Origin: an uncultured Polaribacter sp.
GTDB lineage: Bacteria; Bacteroidota; Bacteroidia; Flavobacteriales; Flavobacteriaceae
Length of the DNA stretch: 64,000 bases
Direction of reading: 5' to 3'
Assembly (NCBI RefSeq): GCF_947503875.1
Contig: NZ_CANNFH010000002.1
Span: 496,001-560,000 of the forward strand
Within the stretch, counting starts at the first letter, position 1, and each line of letters begins with the position of its first letter. Both the position numbers and the translations under genes were made by a program. The notes under the pieces are model-generated. The model searched no databases. It saw only the letters and a program-made list of their open reading frames with translations, and was not told the DNA's origin. Shown here piece after piece: positions 36,252-44,478 of this stretch.

Positions 36252-37691
36252 CTATTCATTCCACCAAACTCTAACATCTAAACTATTTCCATTTGTAGCA
36301 CTTTCTGCTACTTTGTAATTTTCTTGATTTAAAGTTGCTGCTTCTGCAGGATAAGGCATTCTTACTGGAATTAAACCATTATTTAAACTTGCAGAAATAT
36401 TTTTAAATGCAGGAAAACCTGTTCTTCTAAATTCTACCCAACCTTCGTAACCATTTATAATAGAAGCAATCCATTTTTGAGTGATTATTTGCTCTAAAGG
36501 TGTTTTACCAATTGCATTAAAATTAGCATTTCCTGCCAAATAATTTGTGGGTAAAGTTGTGTTCCAATAGGCGAAAGCTTGTGTTACACCTAAATTGTAT
36601 AAAGACTCACTATTGGTTGTAATCAAACCTTTTTCTGCGGCTTCTGCTAACAGAAAGCTAGTTTCCCAAGCCGTCATAAAATTAGCATCTAAGCTAGAAG
36701 TGTCTTCTCTAAAGGCAGTTCCTGCTAAAGAGAAATCTGCTAAAGCAACAGCTGTAGAAGAGGCATCTATACCATTTAATAAACCATTAAATTCGTTAGT
36801 ATTAGCGTTTGCAAAAGGTCTAAAAAAGGTAGTAATTCTATTGTCGTCTAAATCCGTTAAAATTTCTTCCATAGTTTCAGAAAGCACAAAGTTGTTGAAA
36901 TCTCCAATTCTTAATTGTGCCAATCTAAAACTGTTGGGTTCAGAATTTGTAAAATCGAAAACTGCATTTTCATTATTTGTAGTGATGTAATTTCCTTCAT
37001 CAAAAATAGCTTGTAATTGAGCGGCAACATCAACTTTACCAGAAATTCTAATTAAATATTTAATTTTTAAAGAGTTTGCAAACTGTACCCAATTGTCTAG
37101 ATTTCCATTATATAAAATGTCTCCTTCTAAAGGAATAGAACCTGTATACGCATTAATTGCAGCAATACCTTTGTCTAAATTTTCTAAAATTCCGTTTTCA
37201 TTTTGATAAATATCTTCCTGTAAATCGTATTTTGGAGTAACAATGCCTTCTACACCGTCAAACGCTTCAAAATAAGGCACATCACCAAATAAATCTGTTA
37301 AACCAGCAGCCATAAAAGCTTTTAAAATTAAAGCGGGCCCTTCATAAACCCCAAAAGCAGGCGTTTGTTGAGATTGCTTTAAAATAATTTCGTTATCACG
37401 TAAATTGGTGTAGAAAATTGGCCAAGGATTTCCACCCAATTGTGGACTTTTCAAATCGTGTCTGTCAAATAAATTAAAATCTAAAGCAGTTCTGTGTTGT
37501 GCTAACAAATCTCCAGCTACAAAACCTTCGTAACTCATTTGTTCGCCAAAATCATAAATAACCTGTCTTAATAACAAACTTGGTTGCACTGCAACTGGGG
37601 CATTAGGGTTGGTGTTTATTTCTTCAAAATCTTTTGTGCAACTTGCCAGTGTAATGGCAAAAATTGCGATTGTATATATAATTTTTTTCAT
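36252..37691 (-). CDS. SusD/RagB-like nutrient-binding lipoprotein
   Basis: A 479-residue outer-membrane lipoprotein (MKKIIYTIAI..., lipidated Cys18 in LASC). The ATG at 37691 is chosen over one 24 codons upstream, because it places the signal peptide at the N terminus. INTNPNAPVAVQPSLLLRQ at the start and the closing RMPYPAEAATLNQENYKVA match the SusD-like_2 branch often paired with peptide or small-solute SusC proteins. It lies 93 bases downstream of susC, the usual order. The ligand is unknown. Confidence 0.9.
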   Translation of the reverse strand: MKKIIYTIAIFAITLASCTKDFEEINTNPNAPVAVQPSLLLRQVIYDFGEQMSYEGFVAGDLLAQHRTALDFNLFDRHDLKSPQLGGNPWPIFYTNLRDNEIILKQSQQTPAFGVYEGPALILKAFMAAGLTDLFGDVPYFEAFDGVEGIVTPKYDLQEDIYQNENGILENLDKGIAAINAYTGSIPLEGDILYNGNLDNWVQFANSLKIKYLIRISGKVDVAAQLQAIFDEGNYITTNNENAVFDFTNSEPNSFRLAQLRIGDFNNFVLSETMEEILTDLDDNRITTFFRPFANANTNEFNGLLNGIDASSTAVALADFSLAGTAFREDTSSLDANFMTAWETSFLLAEAAEKGLITTNSESLYNLGVTQAFAYWNTTLPTNYLAGNANFNAIGKTPLEQIITQKWIASIINGYEGWVEFRRTGFPAFKNISASLNNGLIPVRMPYPAEAATLNQENYKVAESATNGNSLDVRVWWNE

Positions 37692-37784
37692 TTTTTGTAT
37701 TTTCTTTAATTCTGAACGATGTCTAAAAATCTCCATGAAATATTTAATGAGATTTCTCCACAAGATCGAAATGACAAATTTATT

Positions 37785-40700
37785 TTAAAAATCAAATCCT
37801 ACTTTAAAACCTAAACTTCTAGTGGTTGCATAACTCATATCTTCTACACCACTTACAAAGCCATTGCCTTGCACAGCCAATTGTTCTGGATCAAAATGTG
37901 GATTTTCTGTAATTACAAATAAATTGTTTCCAATAAAAGAAAAGTTCATTGTAGAGCTGTCTTTTAAACCTAAGAAACCTTCATTTAAATTTAAAGTATA
38001 ACCAATGGAAAACTGACGCAGTTTTAAAAATGAAGCGTCGTATACATTATTTTCTTCGTGATTTCTATCATAAAATTGTCTGTAAAAACTTTCTGCAGAA
38101 ACAGCAACTGTGTTGGGTTGCCCTGTATTTACATTAACACCTTCTGCAACAATACCAGCTTCTGGTCTAAAAGCAGTTTCTGCTAATTGGCCACCAACAT
38201 TACCTAAAGCTCTTGTTCTAGATACAATTTCTCCACCTTGTCTCCAATCGAATAAAAAGCTAGCATTCCAATCTTTATATCTAAAAGTATTGTTCCAACC
38301 TAATGTAAAATCAGGATTGTAATTTCCAATTTTAATCAACTCGTTATTGGCAATATATCTTCCATTATCGTCTAAAAGAAATTGTCCTTCTTCATTTTTA
38401 GAATATCCTGTTCCGTATAAATCTCCAATTTCTCCACCTTCTTCTACTTGAAACCAAACCGTTTGATTGGCACTATCGTAAATTCTACTATAAGCCAAGG
38501 TTAAACGTCCTTCTTCTTGTGGTAAATCTTTAATTACAGATTTGTAAGTGGCAAAATTAAACGTAGTATTCCAACTAAAGTTTTTATTTCTAATTGGTGT
38601 TGCTCCTAAAATAATTTCTACACCAGTTGTATTTACTTTACCACCATTAATTACTTGCTGATTAAAACCAGAAGAAATAGGAATTGGAAGAGAAATAATT
38701 TGATCTTTAGTAGTGTTGTTATAATACGTAAAATCTACATTTAAACGGTCTTTAAAGAAACGTAAATCGGCACCAAACTCGTAAGAAGTTGTAATTTCTG
38801 GTCTTAGATTAGCATTGGGTATAAAATCTTGATTGCTAAAAGTAGGTTGCCCATTAAATGGTGTTTGAGACACAAAAGCACCAGAAGTTTGAAAAGCATT
38901 GGTATCATTACCAACCTGTGCAACACTTGCTCTTAATTTAGCAAACGAAATATTTTCAGGTAATTTTGTAAAATTAGATAGTACAAAACTAGAAGAAATA
39001 GAAGGATAGAAAAATGAAGTTCCGTCTACAGAAAATGGTGTAGCTAAAGCACTAGACCAATCATTTCTACCAGTAATATCTACAAATAAATAATCTTTGT
39101 AACCAAATTTTGCAATTCCGTATAAAGAATTAATTCTCTTTTTAGATTCAAATTGAAAAACTTCTAAAGGAGAAGCTGCATTGTTTAAACTAAAAATACC
39201 AGGTTGTGCTAAATTGGTAGTTTGGGTTTGTTTTGTAGACGCAGTTTGGTCTAATCTGTTTCCTCCAAAAGAGGCATCAAAAGAAAAATCACCAAAATTA
39301 TCTTTGTAATTTACTAAGAAATCTGTGTTAATTTCTCTGTAAAAAACATCGTGTTCTGCATACGCCCCATTTTTAAAACGGTTGCTACTAAAATTACGTC
39401 TAAATTCTCTAATTTCAGAAGAATAATCCATTCCAGAACGTAAAGAAAAACTTAATTTATCTGTAAATTTATGGTTTACAGCAATGTTTCCAAAAACACG
39501 ATCTCTATTAAATGAGTTGGTGTTTTCTTCCAAAATAAAAAACGGATTGTCGAAAAAAGTGTAATTAAAAGAATACTGTTGTACATCTTCTAAACCAGGT
39601 TGCCAATAGTCTCTTAAATTATCTATATTTAAAGATCTTGGTCCCCAAGCAACTAAAGAGTAATTTACATTTTCACTACCATAACCACTAGAAGGTCTAT
39701 TATCACTACTAGAATTTACATAATTTACAGCACTTGTAATTCTTGTTTTTTTTGTAGGATTAAAATTTAGTTTTAACGCTGCCGTTTTTCTATCTAAATT
39801 TACTCCAGGAATTATAGATTCGCTATCTAAATCTGTAAGCGATAATCTGTAAGAACCTCTATTAAAACTATCGTTAATAGAAATGTTGTTTATGGTTGTA
39901 ATGCCTGTTTGATAAAAATCTTTTAAATTGTCTGGATTCGATTGAAATAAAGTAGGCGTAATTGCATTGCCAGAATACAAAGAAGTATCTCCACCTCTTA
40001 CAACAGTGCCGTCTGCTAAAGTTACAGGAGAATCAAATTGAGGAATAAAATTCCCAGCATCTAAACGTGGTCCCCAAGAATATGTAATATTATCGCTAAT
40101 TCCGCCACCTAAACCATCAACAAATTCAAAAACACCACCTTGTCCTTGTCCATATTCATTTTGAAAATCTGGCAAACGAAAAGCACTATCAAAAGTAACA
40201 GAAGAATTGATGCTAATGCCCAATCCTTTTTTCTTGCTACCATCTTTGGTTTTAATAACAATAACTCCATTTGAAGCTCTTGTTCCATACAAGGCAGCAG
40301 CACTTGGACCTTTTAAAACGGTAACAGAGGCAATATCATCTGCATTAACTTCCATAGCGCCATTTCCAAAATCTACTTCTTGAAAACCAGCTGCAGCTTC
40401 ATTTGTAAAATTAAAAACAGAATTGTTATTTATTGGTGTGCCATTTACTATAAAAAGCGGATTGTTATTAGAAAAAGAAGCTTCACCACGAATGGTAATT
40501 TTAGAAGAAGAACCTACACCAGTAGCTCCTTGAGAAACAGTTACACCTGCTAACTTTCCTGCTAAATTATCTAGAAAATTAACTGTTTTTACCTCTGTTA
40601 CATCTTTTGCTTTTATTTCTTGCACTACATAACCTAGCTCTTTTGTTTTTCTATTTAAACCTAAAGCAGTTACTACAACTTCATTTAAATTGGTTTCTAA

Positions 40701-40979
40701 TTCTTCTAGTTTTATGTTGATTATAGTTAGATTACCAACTTTAATTCTCTGAGTTTTATACCCTAAATAAGAGAAGGTTAAAAATTGGTTTTTATCGGAA
40801 ATTTCTAAAGTATAATTTCCGTTTATGTCGGAAGTTGTTCCGTTTGTTGTTGAAGATGAAATTGCTACTGCAGGAATTCCATCGCCTGTAATTTTATCGG
40901 TAATTGTACCTGTAATTTTAATTTGTGAATAGGTTGTACTAGTAAATAATATAACGAACCACATAAAAACGTATTTCAT
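37785..40979 (-). CDS. SusC/RagA TonB-dependent outer-membrane transporter
   Basis: A 1064-residue transporter. A signal peptide is followed by a carboxypeptidase-regulatory-like domain (GTITDKITGDGIPAVAISSS, residues about 24-90). A plug ends in SVTVLKGPSAAALYGTRASN, the SusC-type signature, and a 22-strand barrel ends FKVGFDF. No STN domain is present, so it is not an anti-sigma-coupled transducer. It pairs with the SusD-like lipoprotein. Its position between two TIGR04282-type genes in an ArsS block is unusual and points to import of a small solute linked to that pathway. Confidence 0.93.
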   Translation of the reverse strand: MKYVFMWFVILFTSTTYSQIKITGTITDKITGDGIPAVAISSSTTNGTTSDINGNYTLEISDKNQFLTFSYLGYKTQRIKVGNLTIINIKLEELETNLNEVVVTALGLNRKTKELGYVVQEIKAKDVTEVKTVNFLDNLAGKLAGVTVSQGATGVGSSSKITIRGEASFSNNNPLFIVNGTPINNNSVFNFTNEAAAGFQEVDFGNGAMEVNADDIASVTVLKGPSAAALYGTRASNGVIVIKTKDGSKKKGLGISINSSVTFDSAFRLPDFQNEYGQGQGGVFEFVDGLGGGISDNITYSWGPRLDAGNFIPQFDSPVTLADGTVVRGGDTSLYSGNAITPTLFQSNPDNLKDFYQTGITTINNISINDSFNRGSYRLSLTDLDSESIIPGVNLDRKTAALKLNFNPTKKTRITSAVNYVNSSSDNRPSSGYGSENVNYSLVAWGPRSLNIDNLRDYWQPGLEDVQQYSFNYTFFDNPFFILEENTNSFNRDRVFGNIAVNHKFTDKLSFSLRSGMDYSSEIREFRRNFSSNRFKNGAYAEHDVFYREINTDFLVNYKDNFGDFSFDASFGGNRLDQTASTKQTQTTNLAQPGIFSLNNAASPLEVFQFESKKRINSLYGIAKFGYKDYLFVDITGRNDWSSALATPFSVDGTSFFYPSISSSFVLSNFTKLPENISFAKLRASVAQVGNDTNAFQTSGAFVSQTPFNGQPTFSNQDFIPNANLRPEITTSYEFGADLRFFKDRLNVDFTYYNNTTKDQIISLPIPISSGFNQQVINGGKVNTTGVEIILGATPIRNKNFSWNTTFNFATYKSVIKDLPQEEGRLTLAYSRIYDSANQTVWFQVEEGGEIGDLYGTGYSKNEEGQFLLDDNGRYIANNELIKIGNYNPDFTLGWNNTFRYKDWNASFLFDWRQGGEIVSRTRALGNVGGQLAETAFRPEAGIVAEGVNVNTGQPNTVAVSAESFYRQFYDRNHEENNVYDASFLKLRQFSIGYTLNLNEGFLGLKDSSTMNFSFIGNNLFVITENPHFDPEQLAVQGNGFVSGVEDMSYATTRSLGFKVGFDF

Positions 40980-41066
40980 TTAAGATGATTTTATGTAAAA
41001 TAGATTAATGATTTTTTGAAGTAATTCTATTTTGAACAGAAAAACTACAAGAAGATGGTTTATAAT

Positions 41067-41747
41067 TTAAATAGAAAAAACAAAAGGAGAACCTTTGTTA
41101 AAATATAAGGAAGTAAATGAATTGTAAAAATTGTTTTTTTGATAAAAAATGACTCTTTTATCAATAAAAAATAATGTTTTTAAAAGTTTTAAAATTGATG
41201 TTGGAATCGCTTTAAAACTGTGCAATATTTTTTTAATATCTTCTTTTGAGTCTAAATCATTTAAACTTTCTAGAAATTTAATTTCAGAATTTTTAGAAGA
41301 AGATATTTTAGCAATATAGCTGTTTAAAAAACGCGTTTGCCAAGGTAAATTTAAGAACGTTTGTTTATTAAAATGTTCTTTTTTAATTCCCATTAAATAA
41401 AAACCACCGTCTTTAGAAGGCCCTAGAACTAACTGGTTTTTTTCTAATTGATGAATTGTATCAATTAAATGACTTGTTTTTAAATGCGGAGTATCATTAC
41501 CAATGGTAATCACATTATCAAATCCTTTTTTGAAGATAGTTTCAATTGCATTGGAAAAACGTTCTCCAAAAGAGTTCCCAACTTGATTTTTTTCTGAAAA
41601 ATGAAAATACTCAATTCCAGATTTTTCTACCGTTTTTAAAGTTTGTTTATTTAGCGCAGAAAAAACATCCGAAGAAAGAAAAGATTTCCTTTCCGCTTCT
41701 TTTTCAGCAGAATTTGCAAAAATTAATATGGCAGTATTTTTATTCAT
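41067..41747 (-). CDS. Divergent TIGR04282/DUF2064-type transferase
   Basis: A 226-residue paralogue of the transferase at 32308-32937. IGNDTPHL and GPSKDGGFYLMGI keep the metal and substrate motifs. The N-terminal nucleotide loop with GKxKTR is gone: residues 8-24 read LIFANSAEKEAERKSFL. A basic, aromatic C-terminal tail of about 60 residues (KAIPTSILKLLKTLFFIDKR onward) is extra. The ATG at 41747 is chosen because the upstream in-frame start lies outside the conserved strand. It stands directly upstream of susC and 113 bases downstream of arsS. Confidence 0.8.
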   Translation of the reverse strand: MNKNTAILIFANSAEKEAERKSFLSSDVFSALNKQTLKTVEKSGIEYFHFSEKNQVGNSFGERFSNAIETIFKKGFDNVITIGNDTPHLKTSHLIDTIHQLEKNQLVLGPSKDGGFYLMGIKKEHFNKQTFLNLPWQTRFLNSYIAKISSSKNSEIKFLESLNDLDSKEDIKKILHSFKAIPTSILKLLKTLFFIDKRVIFYQKNNFYNSFTSLYFNKGSPFVFSI

Positions 41748-41860
41748 TTTTAGCAAGGGAGCGTATTCCCTTGTTGCTTTTTGTTACATGGTGTTAAAAC
41801 ACTTTCTTTGGTAATAATTTTTAGCAACGGTTTTCCCCTTTGGGGAATTTAAAAGTGCTT

Positions 41861-42916
41861 TTAAGCTACAACGCCTTGACAGCTACTTCCTGCGCCAGCA
41901 GTACAACCATAACAATGCTGATTTATAATAATATTTCTGTCTTGCAACAAATCTTCATTATAATCTGAAACGTGTTTTACTTTGCTTGCTACTTTTAAAT
42001 TTAACATTTGATTAAAATCACAATCATACAACCAACCATCCCAACTTATAGAAATTGTGTTGGTACACATTACATTTTCAACAGCTGCAGGATTGTAAGC
42101 ATCTAATAAAGAATGCATATAATCTTCGTAATTATCAGAAGCAATTAAGTAATCTAAAAAACGACTAATAGGTAAATTTGTAATGGCAAATAGACTATGA
42201 AAATCAATATCAAAATCTGCTTTTAGAGCTTTCTTAAAATCTGCTTCTAAAGCCATTTGATCTCCAGGTAAAAACGCACCAGAAGGATTGTAAACTAAAT
42301 CTAATTTTAAATCAGAACCTGGCATTCCATAACCAACAGCGTTTAGTTCTTGTAACGCTTTAATTGATTTATCAAAAACACCATCACCTCTTTGTTTGTC
42401 CGTTTTTCCACGCGTCCAATGTGGCATAGAAGAAACTACGTGCACATTGTGTTTTTTAAAGAATTCTGGTAAATCGTAATATTTTTTATTAGCTCTAATA
42501 ATGGTTAAATTAGAACGAACTATAAAATCTTTAATACCTGCTTTTGCTGCTTCTTCTACAAACCATCTAAAATTAGGGTTCATTTCTGGAGCACCACCAG
42601 TTAAATCTAACGTATGCGCTTCTGTTTTTTTAATGACTTCTAAACATTGCTGCATGGTTTCTACAGTCATTATTTCTTTTCTGTCTGGACCAGCATCTAC
42701 ATGGCAATGTTCGCAAACTTGGTTACACATATACCCTAAATTAATCTGTAGAATTTCTAGTTTTTTAGGACGTAAAGGAAAATGACCGGTTTCTTTTATT
42801 TTAGCTGCAAATGTTGGTAACTCTCCATTGGCAAAAATTCCACTAGAAAGAATTTCCATTTGGCGAGATGTATTTGCAATATCGTTATTTCTTGCTTTTA
42901 ATGATTTTGTAGCCAT
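41861..42916 (-). CDS. arsS: Arsenosugar-type radical SAM enzyme ArsS (all-cysteine form)
   Basis: A 351-residue radical SAM protein of the TIGR04167 family. The SAM cluster motif is CNQVCEHC (Cys64, Cys68, Cys71) followed by HVDAGPDR. LDLTGGAPEMNPNFRWFVEE and SNLTIIR are family blocks. The C terminus ends in CYGCTAGAGSSCQGVVA, the segment that holds selenocysteine in some homologues and cysteine here. Characterised ArsS joins dimethylarsinite to the 5'-deoxyadenosyl group of SAM. The gene lies among TIGR04169, TIGR04282 and DUF547 genes. No arsM methyltransferase is in the window, so the arsenic substrate is inferred from the family. Confidence 0.92.
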   Translation of the reverse strand: MATKSLKARNNDIANTSRQMEILSSGIFANGELPTFAAKIKETGHFPLRPKKLEILQINLGYMCNQVCEHCHVDAGPDRKEIMTVETMQQCLEVIKKTEAHTLDLTGGAPEMNPNFRWFVEEAAKAGIKDFIVRSNLTIIRANKKYYDLPEFFKKHNVHVVSSMPHWTRGKTDKQRGDGVFDKSIKALQELNAVGYGMPGSDLKLDLVYNPSGAFLPGDQMALEADFKKALKADFDIDFHSLFAITNLPISRFLDYLIASDNYEDYMHSLLDAYNPAAVENVMCTNTISISWDGWLYDCDFNQMLNLKVASKVKHVSDYNEDLLQDRNIIINQHCYGCTAGAGSSCQGVVA

Positions 42917-43035
42917 ATTTATGCTGAACTTTTTTCAGTATCTTTTGATGAAATTCTGAATTTATGTTTTACTGATATAATTTATTTACGTAAATAATTA
43001 TAGATTGGTTTTATTATGATTGAATTTAGTTTACA

Positions 43036-43101
43036 GTTCCCGCTAAAAAGCGGGATAAGCGATTCATACATTTTTTGCTTTTGCAAAAAATGGTTCTCTG
43101 C
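43036..43101. repeat. Hairpin repeat 'ATAAGCGATTCA...GGTTCTCTGC', copy 1
   Basis: The element reads GTTCCCGCTAAAAAGCGGG, then ATAAGCGATTCATACA, then the hairpin ATTTTTTGCTTTTGCAAAAAAT, then GGTTCTCTGC. It ends exactly at the stop codon of the minus-strand peroxidase-like gene. Two and a half related copies lie at 49242-49389, where the same flanks enclose a different hairpin and also end exactly at a stop codon. Confidence 0.8.
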
Positions 43102-43437
43102 TTACATTTCTAATTTATTCACTTTATTCATCATTTGTACACCATGCACCAAAGTGGCACCACTTTTAATTGCTGCTCCTACATGAATGGCTTCCATCAT
43201 TTCTGGTTTTGTAATTCCGCGTTGTAAACCATCTTTAGTATATGCATCTATACAATATGGACACTGTTCTGTGTGGGCCACAGCAAGAGCGATTAAACTT
43301 TTTTCACGTGCGGTTAAAGCACCTTCTTCAAAGACTTTTCCATAATAATCAAAGAACTTGTTTCCAAGTTCTTCGCTCCATTCTGTTATTTTACCGAATT
43401 TTCTTAAATCGGCTGCATCATAATAAGGTTTAGACAT
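43102..43437 (-). CDS. TIGR04169-type peroxidase-like carboxymuconolactone decarboxylase-fold protein
   Basis: A 111-residue AhpD/CMD-fold protein. The redox pair is Cys59 and Cys62 in EQCPYCIDAYTKDG, and the helix LTAREKSLIALAVAHT precedes it as in AhpD. This is the small protein that accompanies ArsS-type radical SAM enzymes (TIGR04169). A peroxidase or thiol-relay role is inferred from the fold. It stands between DUF547 and arsS on the same strand, 37 bases after DUF547. Confidence 0.9.
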   Translation of the reverse strand: MSKPYYDAADLRKFGKITEWSEELGNKFFDYYGKVFEEGALTAREKSLIALAVAHTEQCPYCIDAYTKDGLQRGITKPEMMEAIHVGAAIKSGATLVHGVQMMNKVNKLEM

Positions 43438-43473
43438 TTATTTACTTTTTGATTATAGTACGAATTTACTAAA

Positions 43474-44184
43474 TTATTTTCCGTTTAAAGACCAATCGTA
43501 TTTCAAATAGCTTGTTCTTGCTTTTTTACTAATTTCTACATCAGCATATTTGTTTAAGTAGTCTGTTAAAGAACCATTTTTGGTGAAATCACCTTTATAC
43601 CAATCAAAAATTGATGAAAGTTGTAATTTTTTATTTGATAATTTATTTCTAGTCGGATCATTAATAAACTCTTTCATTAATTTTTCTAAAGTTGCATCTA
43701 CATTATTTTCAGTAAATGCCAGATTACCTAATTTTGGGCAAGAGCCAGAGGCACAGTTTACACCCACATGTATTCTTGCATCAAATAAAGTTTTACGTAA
43801 AATATCATGTTCTATATTGTTTAAAGTATAATTTTTTCCGCCGACTTTAGCTATTGGAATATTCCACGCATCTTTCCCTTTTTTCTTAACATCCATAATG
43901 CTTTTTAAAGGGTAATTGTTTAATATCGTTTTAATAGTGTATGCGTTGTAGGCATTCATCCAAAAGGCTCTTTTTTTATTATCTGACCAAGATTTTGCTG
44001 GAGTAGTTTTTTCTAAATAAGAAATAAATGTATCTAATTTTGCTTCGTCTGCTTTTAAGCCTTTATAATTTACAATACCTTCTGAAGTGACATGCTTTTG
44101 TAATAGGTTGTTAAAAATTTCTGTTTGTGCATTTGTTTGAGCAAGCGTAAAAACCAGTAAGGCTAATAAATATATTTTTTTCAT
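43474..44184 (-). CDS. Exported DUF547 protein
   Basis: A 236-residue protein with a signal peptide (ending TNAQ) and a DUF547 domain. Characteristic blocks are RAFWMNAYNAYTIKTIL, NNIEHDILRKTLFDARIHVG and the cysteine segment VNCASGSCPKLG. DUF547 function is unknown; the conserved Asn/His/Cys pattern suggests a thiol-dependent enzyme. It is the first gene of the minus-strand ArsS block, and DUF547 genes are found next to rSAM/selenodomain genes in other bacteria according to my recollection. Confidence 0.85.
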   Translation of the reverse strand: MKKIYLLALLVFTLAQTNAQTEIFNNLLQKHVTSEGIVNYKGLKADEAKLDTFISYLEKTTPAKSWSDNKKRAFWMNAYNAYTIKTILNNYPLKSIMDVKKKGKDAWNIPIAKVGGKNYTLNNIEHDILRKTLFDARIHVGVNCASGSCPKLGNLAFTENNVDATLEKLMKEFINDPTRNKLSNKKLQLSSIFDWYKGDFTKNGSLTDYLNKYADVEISKKARTSYLKYDWSLNGK

Positions 44185-44478
44185 CTTATTTGTATTTGTT
44201 ATTAGGATAGACGTTAACTTTTCATAATCTTTACAAGAATAGTGTAATTTGTTTTAGTTATTCAATTGATTTTGTGTCTTAAGCTATTGTAATACCTGTA
44301 AAATATTGATTATCTTAAACTATTGTAAAAGAAATTACTTTTTTAACCCCTTGTTTTATAGCTAAAAGGATGGTTTTCTTCTAGATTATAAGGAGAACTT
44401 ATATTTATCTTCATTTTTATTAGTAAAAACAATTTTAACTCTAAAACTTCTCTATTTTTCTGCTTATTTTTGCATTCT

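Noticed and set aside
41861..42916. Selenocysteine form of ArsS
   Set aside because: The C-terminal positions are all cysteine and no in-frame TGA occurs; the gene is the plain cysteine version.
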